Shown here in pieces: positions 31,547-38,982 of a stretch of DNA of 38,982 bases. The notes beneath the pieces are model-generated. The model did no database searches. It was given only the letters and a program-made list of their open reading frames with translations, and was not told the DNA's origin. This stretch comes from JBBCJM01 sp037190175 (GTDB taxonomy: Bacteria; Pseudomonadota; Alphaproteobacteria; Rhodobacterales; Rhodobacteraceae): NCBI GenBank assembly GCA_037190175.1, contig JBBCJM010000190.1:1-38982 (forward strand), read 5' to 3'. The translations under genes were made by a program, and so were the position numbers. Position 1 is the first letter of the stretch. The number at the start of each line of letters is the position of its first letter.

Positions 31547-32392
31547 TCAGGCCACCGCACCTTCCAGGGCCTCCAGCATCAGCGCATTCGTCGCCGCGGG
31601 GGCCTCGTACTGCACCCAGTGCCCGGCGCCGGGAACCATCAGGAACCGCCCCGGCGGCCGCCGCCCGGCCAGGAATGCACGCGGCGCGGCGAAGTGGTTG
31701 CGCACCAGCACGTCCTCCGCCCCCCAGATCCCGGTGATGGGGACCGGATGCGGCGCCAGCCGCGCCGGCAGGTCCGCCCCCAGCGCGGCGGCGGTGTAGT
31801 TGACCGCGGTCCGCTCGGCATTATGCGCCTGGACCAGCACCGCCAGGTCGTCCACCCGCACCGGATCGTGCAGCATCAGCACCGACAGGTTGTGCCGGTG
31901 GACCGCCATCCGGCGCGCCGGATCGGGCTCGGGCTGCCACCGCCGCAGCCGCCCCGATTGATCGTCGAACGGCCCCAGCGCGGTGGACCCGACCATCAGA
32001 AGATGCCGCACCCGGGCAGGATGATGCGCCAGCATGTAGCCCGCCACCAGCGAGCCGAACGAGAAGCCGCCCAGCAGATAGCGGTCCGCGATCCCCAGCC
32101 GGTCGATGCCCGCTGCCACCGCGGCCGCCAGGGGCTCCATGCTGCGGCCATCGCCCGCGGGGGCGGAGTCGCCCATCCCCGGCAGGTCGGGCACGATCAC
32201 CCGATGGCGGCGGGCAAGGTCGGGGATGTTGCGGATCCAGTGCCGCCAGGACCCGTGCCCGCCGTGCAGCAGCACCAGATCCGGCCCCTCGCCCCAGATG
32301 CGCCAGACCATGCTGCCCTTTCCCGCCGGGGTCAGCACCCGCCGGGCCGTCCGTTCCAGGGCGAGGACCGTTTCTTGCGCGTGGCTCTGCAT
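31547..32392 (-). CDS. Alpha/beta hydrolase
   Basis: A 281-aa serine hydrolase of the esterase/C-C hydrolase type. HGGHGSW (residues 43-49) forms the oxyanion region, the nucleophile is Ser111 in GFSFG, Asp227 in GAEDVL is the likely acid and His258 in GAGHW the base. ATG 32392 has GAAGGAAA upstream. It is last in the minus-strand SDR operon, 53 bp after the truncated SDR-2. Ester, lactone or beta-diketone cleavage is possible. The domain resembles meta-cleavage hydrolases but the substrate is not evident. Confidence 0.9.
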   Translation of the reverse strand: MQSHAQETVLALERTARRVLTPAGKGSMVWRIWGEGPDLVLLHGGHGSWRHWIRNIPDLARRHRVIVPDLPGMGDSAPAGDGRSMEPLAAAVAAGIDRLGIADRYLLGGFSFGSLVAGYMLAHHPARVRHLLMVGSTALGPFDDQSGRLRRWQPEPDPARRMAVHRHNLSVLMLHDPVRVDDLAVLVQAHNAERTAVNYTAAALGADLPARLAPHPVPITGIWGAEDVLVRNHFAAPRAFLAGRRPPGRFLMVPGAGHWVQYEAPAATNALMLEALEGAVA

Positions 32393-32445
32393 GGGTTTCC
32401 TTCGGCGATGCCAGCGGCGGGGAATCGGCGGGTGGGCCCCGGGCC

Positions 32446-32925
32446 TCAGGTGACGAAGGCGGTGCCCCAGCCGGCCATGCCCAGCGGCTGCAGGCTGCCC
32501 TTCAGTTCAGCCTCGAAGGCGCTGCCCTGGGCCAGCATGTGGCGCAGGGCGTGGGTGCCGCAGAAGGCCGGGCCCAGCACGTTGACCTCGACGATCTGCC
32601 GCATCCGCTCGGGCCGTTCGTCCTGCGGGCGGGAGAGGTAATAGAGGCCCGCATTGTTCACCAGCCCGTCGATCCGGCCGAAGCGTTCGACGCAGGCCCC
32701 GACCAGCGCCCCGGCGCCCTCCCAGGTGGCGATGTCGTGGCCGTCCGCCATCGCCTCGCCGCCCTCGGTGCGGATCGCCTGCACCGCCTCGGCGGCGGCG
32801 TCCGCGTCGATGTCGTTCACCACCACCCGCGCCCCTTCGCGCGCCGCCAGCAGCGCATAGACCCGGCCGAGGCCCCGCCCCGCGCCGGTGATGACGACGG
32901 CCTTGCCGTGCAGAACCCCGGTCAC
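32446..32925 (-). pseudogene. Truncated short-chain dehydrogenase (SDR-2 remnant)
   Basis: A 159-aa frame. The cofactor half is normal: TGAGRGLG at 13-20, VVVNDID, a DI pair for the adenine and VNNAG. The sequence then reaches EVNVLGPAFCGTHALRHMLAQ and ends in GSAFEAELKGSLQPLGMAGWGTAFVT. The Ser-Tyr-Lys catalytic segment and the whole C-terminal part, about 110 residues, are absent. The remaining 53 bp before the hydrolase hold nothing of it, in any frame I checked. GTG 32925 starts one base after the SDR-3 stop. It cannot be an active classical SDR and is probably the result of a deletion. Confidence 0.7.
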
Positions 32926-32926
32926 C

Positions 32927-33742
32927 CTAGCCCCGCCGCGGCTTGCCCGAATGGGTGAAGGGCGGGGTGTGGAAGGTGCGCTCGGCGGTCAGCGCGTCCT
33001 CGGTCAGGAACTTGGTCGAGGTCCAGCCGCCGTCCACCGCCAGCACCTGCCCGTTGATCCAGCCCGAGGCGGGCGAGGACAGGAACAGGATCGCCTGCGC
33101 CACGTCCTCGGGCCGGCCCATCCGCGCCGCCGGCGTCATGTCCAGGTTCATGCGGCGGAACCCCTCGTCCTCCAGCCGGTGGAAGGTCATCGGCGTGGGG
33201 ATCACCCCCGGGGCCACCGCATTCGACCGCACGCCGGACGACCCGTATTGCGCCGCCATGTGCAGGGTCAGGCCGTTCAGCCCGGCCTTGGCCGCCGAAT
33301 AGGCCCCGCCGCGCAGCCCGCCCAGGATCGCATAGGTCGAGCTGACGTTGACGATGGTCGCCTCGTCGCCGAAGGCCTTCAGCGCCTCGCGGCAGAAGCG
33401 GAAGGGCGCGCGCAGCATCAGGTCCAGGAAATAGTCCAGCGTGGCGTCGTCGGTCTCGTGCACCGGCTTGGGGCTGCCGATGCCGGCGTTGTTGACCAGG
33501 TGGTCCAGCCGCCCGAAGCGCTCCACCGCGAAGGCCACCGCCTTTTCCGGCGCGTCGTCGGCGCGGGCGTCCAGCGCGATGGAGGCGACGGGGGCGGCCT
33601 TGCCGGCCAGTTCCGCCTCCATCGCCGCCAGCTTCGCCGGGTCGCGGGACACGCCGACCACGGCGATGCCCGCCTCGACGAAGGCGCGGGCGGTGGCAAG
33701 GCCGATCCCGCTGGAGGCGCCGGTGATGAGGGCCACGCGCAT
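32927..33742 (-). CDS. Short-chain dehydrogenase/reductase (SDR-3)
   Basis: A 271-aa classical SDR. TGASSGIG is at residues 7-14, NNAG at 84-87, and the active site is Ser134/135, Tyr148, Lys152 (YSAAK). Arg33 after beta-2 (GVSRDP) favours NADP(H). The C-terminal tail TKFLTEDALTAERTFHTPPF is longer than usual. ATG 33742 has AAAGGAA upstream; an ATG at 33772 would overlap SDR-4. It is second of four genes in a minus-strand operon. Confidence 0.92.
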   Translation of the reverse strand: MRVALITGASSGIGLATARAFVEAGIAVVGVSRDPAKLAAMEAELAGKAAPVASIALDARADDAPEKAVAFAVERFGRLDHLVNNAGIGSPKPVHETDDATLDYFLDLMLRAPFRFCREALKAFGDEATIVNVSSTYAILGGLRGGAYSAAKAGLNGLTLHMAAQYGSSGVRSNAVAPGVIPTPMTFHRLEDEGFRRMNLDMTPAARMGRPEDVAQAILFLSSPASGWINGQVLAVDGGWTSTKFLTEDALTAERTFHTPPFTHSGKPRRG

Positions 33743-33768
33743 GTCAGTTCCTTTCATGTTGGAGAGGG

Positions 33769-34470
33769 TCACGACATCCAGCCGCCGGCCACGTCGACCA
33801 CGGCGCCGGTCATGTAGCTGGAGTCTTCGCCGGCCAGGAACCGCACCACCGTGGCGATCTCGCGCGGGGTGCCATAGCGGCCCATGGCGACGGAATACAT
33901 CTGCCGCTCCATCTGCACCGGATCGACCCCCGCGGCCATCGGCGTGTCGATGGTGCCGGGCGCGATGGCGTTCACCCGGATGCCGTGGGGCGCCAGCGTC
34001 TTGGCCATGCTGCGGGTCAGCCCGATCAGCCCGGCCTTCGACGTGCCGTAGGGCACCATCGGGCTGCCCAGCTTGCCGTTGATCGAGGATATGTTGACGA
34101 TGCTGCCCCCGCCGGCCGCCGCCATCCGCCGGGCCAGTTCCTGGCTGAGCAGGAAGGGCGCGCGCAGGTTCACCGCCAGCACGCGGTCGAAATCCTCGAG
34201 CGTCAGGTCGAACACCGCCTTCTTCTCGTAAAGCCCGGCGCAGTTGACCAGGCAGGAGACCGCTTCGTCGCCCATCTCCTCCAGCGCGCGGCGCACCGCA
34301 TCCATGTCGGACAGATCGCAGGGGATGAAGCGGTCGGGGCGTTCGTCGCCCTCGCCGGGCCGGCTGCCCTCGCGGTCCAGCCCCACCACGCGGTGGCCGG
34401 CCTGCCGCAACTCGGCGCAGATCGCGCGGCCCATGCCGCCGTGGCAGCCGGTCAGAACCGTGGTGGGCAT
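33769..34470 (-). CDS. Short-chain dehydrogenase/reductase (SDR-4)
   Basis: A 233-aa classical SDR. TGCHGGMG is at residues 7-14, Asp32-Arg33 follows beta-2, NCAG replaces NNAG, and the active site is Ser128/129, Tyr141, Lys145 (YGTSK). It ends VVDVAGGWMS. ATG 34470 has AAGGAGCG upstream; the frame extending to 34593 crosses promoter and operator. It is the first gene of the SDR-4, SDR-3, SDR-2 remnant, hydrolase operon. A beta-hydroxyacyl-CoA or ring-alcohol dehydrogenase role is plausible. Confidence 0.92.
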   Translation of the reverse strand: MPTTVLTGCHGGMGRAICAELRQAGHRVVGLDREGSRPGEGDERPDRFIPCDLSDMDAVRRALEEMGDEAVSCLVNCAGLYEKKAVFDLTLEDFDRVLAVNLRAPFLLSQELARRMAAAGGGSIVNISSINGKLGSPMVPYGTSKAGLIGLTRSMAKTLAPHGIRVNAIAPGTIDTPMAAGVDPVQMERQMYSVAMGRYGTPREIATVVRFLAGEDSSYMTGAVVDVAGGWMS

Positions 34471-34486
34471 GGCATCGCTCCTTATC

Positions 34487-34566
34487 GTCTCATTATCCGG
34501 GACATGCGTCGCCCGACATCCCGGGCCGTCGCCGCGCAGGATAGGCAGGCATATCCGGCAACTCAA
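34487..34566 (-). promoter_or_regulatory. Promoter and region-B operator of the SDR operon
   Basis: On the minus strand TTGAGT (34566-34561) and TATCCT (34543-34538) are 17 bp apart. The repeat GTC TCATTATCCGG GAC is at 34487-34503 (plus-strand reading), inside the leader between the predicted start (about 34531) and the ribosome site. Confidence 0.6.
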
Positions 34567-34637
34567 GAGCTTTTGCGCGTTGGCGCTTGACAACGCCCGG
34601 GCAACCGATCAGCCTGCTGTCCGAAGAGATCGCTGAA

Positions 34638-34659
34638 GTGTCTCACTAAATGGACACAC
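34638..34659 (+). promoter_or_regulatory. Region-B operator upstream of the ACAD-3 operon
   Basis: GTGTC TCACTAAATG GACAC, with perfect 5-bp inverted ends and a spacer one base shorter than the other copies, 20 bp before the ATG. It shares the 208-bp divergent gap with the SDR operator. TTGACA at 34587-34592 is a possible -35, but no -10 stands out. Confidence 0.6.
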
Positions 34660-34678
34660 GGCGAGCGGGGAGAGGCCG

Positions 34679-35833
34679 ATGGATTTCGACTGGACAGAGG
34701 AGGATCGCGCCTTCCGGGCCCGCGTGCGCGATTTCCTTGCCCGCGAGCTGCCCCCCGACTGGCCCGAGATCTCGCGCCACGGCCCGGGCTCGGCCGAGGT
34801 CACCGCCTTCAGCCTGGAATTCTGCCCGAAGCTGGCCGCGGCCGGGCTGCTGGTGCCGCACTGGCCGGCGGAATGGGGCGGCGCCGACCGGCCCACCTGG
34901 GAGCATTTCATCCTGGGCGAAGAGATGTGGGCGGCGGGCGAGCCGCGCGGCGCGCAATACATGAACGTCAACTGGATCGGCCCGACGCTGATGCGCTTCG
35001 GCTCGGACGAGCAGAAGCGCCGCTACATCCCGCAGATGGCGGCCGGCAAGGCGATCTGGTGCCAGGGCTTTTCCGAACCCGGCGCGGGGTCCGACCTGGC
35101 CAGCCTGCGCACGCGGGCCGAGCGCGACGGCGACCACTACGTGATCAACGGCACCAAGATCTGGACCTCCTACGCCGGGCTGGCCGAGCATTGCTTCCTG
35201 CTGGCGCGCACCGCAGGCAGCGAGGCGGGCAAGGCCGGGATCGCGATCTTCCTGGTGCCGATGTCGAGCCCCGGCATCGAGGTGCGCTCGATCCCCAGCC
35301 TGATCGGCCACGGCGACATCCACGAGACCTTCCTGACCGACGTGCGGGTGCCCGTCTCGGCCCGGCTGGGCGAGGAGGGGCAGGCCTGGACGATCATCAA
35401 CTATTCGCTGGCCAACGAACGGGTGGGGATCCCGCGCTATGAACTCGCCGCGCGGGTGCTGGACGGGATGGTGCAGGACCTGACGCAGAGCGGCCGCTTC
35501 GCCGACCCGGTGGTGCGGCTGCGCGCGGGCCAGGCGCTGGCCAGCTGCGAGGCGGCGCGGATCCTGGTGCACCGCGCGGTGGACCGCCGCGCCCGCGGGC
35601 AGGCGCTGGGCGCCGAGGCCAACGTGGCGCGCATCGCGGTGATCGAGGCCGACCACGCGGTCACCGACTTCGGGCTGGACTACCTGCCCGACGCCTTCAC
35701 CGGCGCGGGGAGCCCCGACGTGCTCGCCCACCACGAACGCGCCATCGTCGCCGGCATCGCCGCCGGGGCCGCCGAGATCCAGCTGGGCCTGATCGCCCAT
35801 CGCTGGCTGGACCTGCCGCGGGGGGCCATGTGA
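34679..35833 (+). CDS. Acyl-CoA dehydrogenase, full-length subunit (ACAD-3)
   Basis: A 384-aa FAD-dependent acyl-CoA dehydrogenase. WCQGFSEPGAGSDLASLRTRAERDGDHYVINGTKIWTS carries the flavin-binding signature and the beta-domain. The C-terminus IVAGIAAGAAEIQLGLIAHRWLDLPRG lacks the MCAD-type Glu (Ala in its place), as in ACAD-2. ATG 34679 has GGGGAGAGG upstream. The stop overlaps ACAD-4 by ATGA, which supports a heteromeric enzyme. It is first in a four-gene operon with ACAD-4, ECH-2 and a binding protein. Confidence 0.93.
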   Translation: MDFDWTEEDRAFRARVRDFLARELPPDWPEISRHGPGSAEVTAFSLEFCPKLAAAGLLVPHWPAEWGGADRPTWEHFILGEEMWAAGEPRGAQYMNVNWIGPTLMRFGSDEQKRRYIPQMAAGKAIWCQGFSEPGAGSDLASLRTRAERDGDHYVINGTKIWTSYAGLAEHCFLLARTAGSEAGKAGIAIFLVPMSSPGIEVRSIPSLIGHGDIHETFLTDVRVPVSARLGEEGQAWTIINYSLANERVGIPRYELAARVLDGMVQDLTQSGRFADPVVRLRAGQALASCEAARILVHRAVDRRARGQALGAEANVARIAVIEADHAVTDFGLDYLPDAFTGAGSPDVLAHHERAIVAGIAAGAAEIQLGLIAHRWLDLPRGAM

Positions 35834-36750
35834 TGCGCTTCGAGCCGAACGAGGACCAGGCGGCCTTCCTGTCGATGATCGACAAGGTGGCCGAGGGCGA
35901 GGAGGGCTGGAGCCATTCGCCCGACTGGCAGCGGTTCGTCTGGTCGCCCGGCTTCGACGCGATGCTGGAGGAGAACGGGTTTCTCGACTGCGCGCAGGAG
36001 GAGACGCTGGGGCTGACCGCGGCGGCGGCGATGGTCTGGCGGCTGGCGCGGCTGCCGGTGGCGGTGGAATGCGCGGGCTCCGCGCTGCTGCGGGCACCCT
36101 ACGCGCCGCACCTGCCCCGCCCGCTGGCGGTGATCGAGGACGATCCCGCCCGCCCCGCCCGCTTCCTGCCGGTGGCGCGCTCGGCGCTGCTGATCGCCGC
36201 CGACGGCGGGGTGCGGCAGGCGGTGCTGGAACCCGGCGCGGTGCGGCCGCAGGAAAGCCTCTTCGCCTATCCGATGGGGGCGCTGGCCGGCCCGGTGGAC
36301 TGGCAGCCGCTGGAGGCCGACCCCGCCGCGCTGCGCGACGCCTGGCGCGTCGCGCTGGCCGCCGAGCTGGGCGGGGTGCTGAAGGGCGGGCTGGACGCGG
36401 TGCTGGACCACGTGCGCCAGCGCCACCAGTTCGGCCGCCCGCTGGGCAGCTTCCAGGCGGTGCAGCACCGGCTGGCCAGTGCCGCGGGCAAGATCGAGGC
36501 CGCCTACTGGCTGACGCTGAAGGCCGCGCAGCGACTGGATCCGGCGGATGCCACCGTGGCGCTGGCCTATGTGCAGGACGCCTCGACCCGCATCGTCTAC
36601 GATCTGCACCAGTTCATGGGCGCCATGGGCCTGACGCTGGAACACCCGCTGCACCGCTGGACCTACCGCGCCCGTCTGCTGCGCTCGGGCCTCGGCGGGG
36701 CCGCCGCCAACATGCAGACCGCCGCCGAACGCCGCTGGAGAGCCGCATGA
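35830..36750 (+). CDS. Acyl-CoA dehydrogenase, short subunit (ACAD-4)
   Basis: A 306-aa short acyl-CoA dehydrogenase-fold subunit, counterpart of ACAD-1. RQRHQFGRPLGSFQAVQHRLASAAGKIEAAYW and the end HQFMGAMGLTLEHPLHRWTYRARLLRSGLGG are the recognisable C-terminal helices. It overlaps ACAD-3 and ECH-2 by four bases each. It probably forms an alpha2beta2 enzyme with ACAD-3, by family analogy with steroid side-chain dehydrogenases. Confidence 0.88.
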   Translation: MMRFEPNEDQAAFLSMIDKVAEGEEGWSHSPDWQRFVWSPGFDAMLEENGFLDCAQEETLGLTAAAAMVWRLARLPVAVECAGSALLRAPYAPHLPRPLAVIEDDPARPARFLPVARSALLIAADGGVRQAVLEPGAVRPQESLFAYPMGALAGPVDWQPLEADPAALRDAWRVALAAELGGVLKGGLDAVLDHVRQRHQFGRPLGSFQAVQHRLASAAGKIEAAYWLTLKAAQRLDPADATVALAYVQDASTRIVYDLHQFMGAMGLTLEHPLHRWTYRARLLRSGLGGAAANMQTAAERRWRAA

Positions 36751-37538
36751 CCGACCTGCCGACCTACGAAAGACTGCTGCTGGAACGCCGCGGCCGGGTG
36801 CTGACCGTCACCCTGAACCGGCCCGAGGTGCTGAACGCCTTCGGCCCGGTGATGCATACCGAGATCATCGAGGCGCTGCATTTCGCCGGATCGGACCCCG
36901 GCTCGGACGTGGTGGTGCTGACCGGGGCGGGGCGGGCCTTCTCGGCCGGCGGCGACCTGGCGCGGATGGAGGAATGCATCGCCGACCCCTCCGAATTCGC
37001 CCGCGAGGCGGCGGATGCCAAGCGCATCGTCTTCGCGCTGCTGGACATCGAGAAGCCGGTGATCGCCCGGGTGAACGGCCATGCGGTGGGGCTGGGCGCC
37101 ACCATCGCGCTGCTGTGCGACGTGGTGTTCGCCGCCGAAAGCGCGAAGATCGGCGATCCCCACGTGAAGGTGGGGCTGGTGGCCGGCGACGGCGGCGCGA
37201 TCATCTGGCCGCAGTTGATCGGCTTTGCCCGCGCCAAGGAATACCTGATGACCGGCGAGTTGCTGACCGCCGCGCAGGCGGCCGGGATCGGGCTGATCAA
37301 CCACGCCGTCCCCGATGCCGAGCTGGACGCCCGGGTCGACGCCTTCTGCGACCGGCTGGCCGCGGGCTCGACCCAGGCGATCCGCTGGACCAAGACCACG
37401 GTCAACATCGAGCTGAAGCGCATCGCGCACGCGCTGATGGATCCGGGCATCGCCTACGAATCCCTCACCCAACGCTCCGACGACCATCGCAACGCCGTCA
37501 TGGCGATGAAGGCGAAGCTCGCCAAGCCCGGGACCTGA
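36747..37538 (+). CDS. Enoyl-CoA hydratase/isomerase family protein (ECH-2)
   Basis: A 263-aa crotonase-fold protein. GAGRAFSAGGDLARM forms the first oxyanion element and NGHAVGLGATIALLCDVVFAAESAKIGDPHVKVGLVAGDGG the second; the two crotonase Glu positions are not kept (Ala-Thr and His regions). That leaves hydratase activity in doubt, and isomerase, lyase or hydrolase are options. ATG 36747 overlaps the ACAD-4 stop as ATGA. It follows the dehydrogenase in the expected order of beta-oxidation. Confidence 0.9.
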   Translation: MTDLPTYERLLLERRGRVLTVTLNRPEVLNAFGPVMHTEIIEALHFAGSDPGSDVVVLTGAGRAFSAGGDLARMEECIADPSEFAREAADAKRIVFALLDIEKPVIARVNGHAVGLGATIALLCDVVFAAESAKIGDPHVKVGLVAGDGGAIIWPQLIGFARAKEYLMTGELLTAAQAAGIGLINHAVPDAELDARVDAFCDRLAAGSTQAIRWTKTTVNIELKRIAHALMDPGIAYESLTQRSDDHRNAVMAMKAKLAKPGT

Positions 37539-37578
37539 GGCGAACCACCGAACCGAAACGAAACCCTGGGAGGAAGGC

Positions 37579-38829
37579 ATGAGAACCAGCAGAAGACAGT
37601 TCATCGGCGGCGCGGTCGGCCTGGGCGCGCTTTCGGCATTCCCGATGCCGGCCATCTCGCAAGCCGGCGGCCCGATCCGCATCGGCGTGATCACCAGTCT
37701 CCAGGGCGGCTATGCCGCCTTCGGCGAGAACCATGTCCGCGGCGCGCAGTTCGCGGTGGACGAGATCAACGGGGCGGGCGGCATCAACGGCCGCACGCTG
37801 GAGCTGGTGATCCGCGACGACGGGCTGAAGCCCGACATCGGCATCTCCGCGGCGCGCGAGCTGGCCGCCGACGGGGTGCGCATCTTCACCGGCGGCCTGG
37901 TCAGCGGCGTGGTGCTGGCGCTGAACGGGATCATGGGCGAGCTCGACTCGGTGCTGGTCAGCGCCGCCGCCCACGGCAACAACCTGACGCACGAGGACTT
38001 CCGCCCCAACTATTTCCGCGTCACCGACTATTCGGCGATGCGGGTGGGGGCGGGCTCGCACCTGGTGGCCGAGCGGTATCCGACCGCCAAGGTCTGGGGC
38101 TCGATCGCCCCGGATGCCGAGATCGGGCGTTCGGTGATGGAGGTGGTCAGCCACTACCTGCCGCGCGCCTATCGCGGCCTGCACAACGCCGAGGTGCAGA
38201 TGACCGAGACGCTGTGGACCAAGTTCGGCGCCACCGACTTCCGCAACGAGATCGCCCGGCTGATGAGCCAGGGCATCGACGGCCTGATCGTGGGCCTGGG
38301 CGGGGCGGACGAGACCACCTTCCTGCAGCAGGCGGGGCAACTGGGGCTGACCAACCGCATCCAGGGCTTCTTCACCTCGGGCAGCGAGTTCCTGGGCGCC
38401 ATCGCGCTGAAGAACCGCACGCCGGCCAACTACTGGTCGGGGTTCCACTGGTACTATGGCGCCTATCCCGACAACGAGATCGCCACGCGGGTGGTCGAGA
38501 CCTTCCGCGGCAAGGGCTATGGCAGGCATCCCGACGGCTTCGTGGGCATGACCCATACCTCGGTGCGCGCGGTGGCCGCGGCGATGGAAAAGGGCGCGGG
38601 TCCGGTCGCCTCCGAGCTGATCCCGGCGCTGGAGGGGCTGAGCTTCGACTCGGTCAAGGGCCAGATCACCCTGCGCAAGGAGGATCACCAGGCGATCAGC
38701 GACGTGAACTATGCGCTGCTGGGGCCGGCCAACAACGAGGACGGCTGGGAAGTGGTCGACTTCGCCCGCGTCGACGGTGCGCCCTTCGCCGGCCCGCCCA
38801 CCCCGGGCCAGCCGCTGAAGTTCGAGTGA
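37579..38829 (+). CDS. ABC transporter substrate-binding protein, LivJ/amide type, Tat-exported
   Basis: A 416-aa periplasmic binding protein of type 1 fold (Peripla_BP_6). The N-terminus TSRRQFIGGAVGLGALSAF is a twin-arginine signal. Then IRIGVITSLQGGYAAFGENHVRGAQFAVDEINGAGGINGR is the classic start of branched-chain/amide/aromatic-acid receptors. GGAGGAAGG precedes the ATG. It is 40 bp after ECH-2 and probably the first component of an ABC importer that continues beyond the window. A hairpin follows, which often lets the receptor be made in excess over the permease. Confidence 0.93.
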   Translation: MRTSRRQFIGGAVGLGALSAFPMPAISQAGGPIRIGVITSLQGGYAAFGENHVRGAQFAVDEINGAGGINGRTLELVIRDDGLKPDIGISAARELAADGVRIFTGGLVSGVVLALNGIMGELDSVLVSAAAHGNNLTHEDFRPNYFRVTDYSAMRVGAGSHLVAERYPTAKVWGSIAPDAEIGRSVMEVVSHYLPRAYRGLHNAEVQMTETLWTKFGATDFRNEIARLMSQGIDGLIVGLGGADETTFLQQAGQLGLTNRIQGFFTSGSEFLGAIALKNRTPANYWSGFHWYYGAYPDNEIATRVVETFRGKGYGRHPDGFVGMTHTSVRAVAAAMEKGAGPVASELIPALEGLSFDSVKGQITLRKEDHQAISDVNYALLGPANNEDGWEVVDFARVDGAPFAGPPTPGQPLKFE

Positions 38830-38836
38830 ACCACCC

Positions 38837-38866
38837 GCCGCCGGCGCCTTCCGCAGCGCCGGCGGC
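38837..38866 (+). terminator. Hairpin after the binding-protein gene
   Basis: An 11-bp perfect stem (38837-38847 with 38856-38866, 8-nt loop) lies 8 bp after the stop, followed by CGCTTTCCC. With a short T-run it is probably a leaky terminator or an mRNA stabiliser. Confidence 0.55.
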
Positions 38867-38878
38867 CGCTTTCCCGCC

Positions 38879-38982
38879 ATGGATCCCCGACCGATGACGG
38901 CCCTCGCCGCCCGCCTTTCGTCCCTGCGCGCCTCGTCGCGCCCGCCGCCCGCGGGCGGCCGGGGCCTGGGCGAAATCGCGCT
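38879..38982 (+). CDS. Start of next gene, partial (possible ABC permease component)
   Basis: From ATG 38879 (or the in-frame ATG 38894) the frame stays open to the window edge for 34 codons, with Ala/Arg/Pro-rich content. It lies 50 bp after the binding-protein gene on the same strand, where a LivH/LivM/LivG-type gene is expected. The visible part shows no family motif, so this is a positional guess. Confidence 0.3.
   Translation, partial: MDPRPMTALAARLSSLRASSRPPPAGGRGLGEIA

Overview
The window is very GC-rich, uses almost only GC-ending codons, and has purine-rich ribosome binding sites and TTGAC-type promoters. Together with TctABC transporters, FadE-type acyl-CoA dehydrogenases and frequent ATGA stop/start overlaps, this suggests an alphaproteobacterium, perhaps a Paracoccus-like member of the Rhodobacterales. 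The placement is an inference from style and content; no ribosomal or other phylogenetic marker is present. There are no tRNAs, rRNAs, IS elements or CRISPR arrays that I can see.

Region A (about 1-25037) looks like one catabolic regulon. It holds a CoA-transferase open at the window edge, a cytochrome P450 with its [2Fe-2S] ferredoxin, a TctC receptor with a tctBA permease, two tandem NTF2-fold proteins and a third one, a MerB-like protein, an SDR, a TPP enzyme with a second TctC receptor, a second P450, an epimerase/acyl-CoA ligase/EthD-like operon, an LLM-class (F420-type) oxidoreductase, and a complete coenzyme F420 operon: fbiC, fno, cofE, cofD, cofC and a fourth NTF2-fold gene. Nearly every transcription unit is preceded by the same 26-bp element (hexamers ATTCTC, GAGAAT, ATTCTC on a 10-bp period) laid over or next to a TTGAC-type promoter. 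I count 13 copies. The regulator that reads it is not in the window.

Region B (25034-38982) is a second catabolic regulon. It contains an IclR regulator, a nitronate monooxygenase-like protein with an enoyl-CoA hydratase, a frameshifted TPP enzyme with a large/small acyl-CoA dehydrogenase pair, three SDR genes (one truncated) with an alpha/beta hydrolase, and a second acyl-CoA dehydrogenase pair with an enoyl-CoA hydratase and an ABC-type substrate-binding protein. A different inverted repeat (GTCTCAT...GGAC) occurs five times, at the promoters of four transcription units, and is the probable IclR operator.

My reading is that region A imports and activates a carboxylated, probably alicyclic or polycyclic compound, oxidises it with P450s and an F420H2/F420-dependent enzyme, and dehydrates intermediates with several BaiE-like NTF2-fold proteins. 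The cell would make F420 on demand under the same operator. Region B would supply CoA-ester beta-oxidation of the products or of a related substrate. The substrate itself cannot be read from the sequence.
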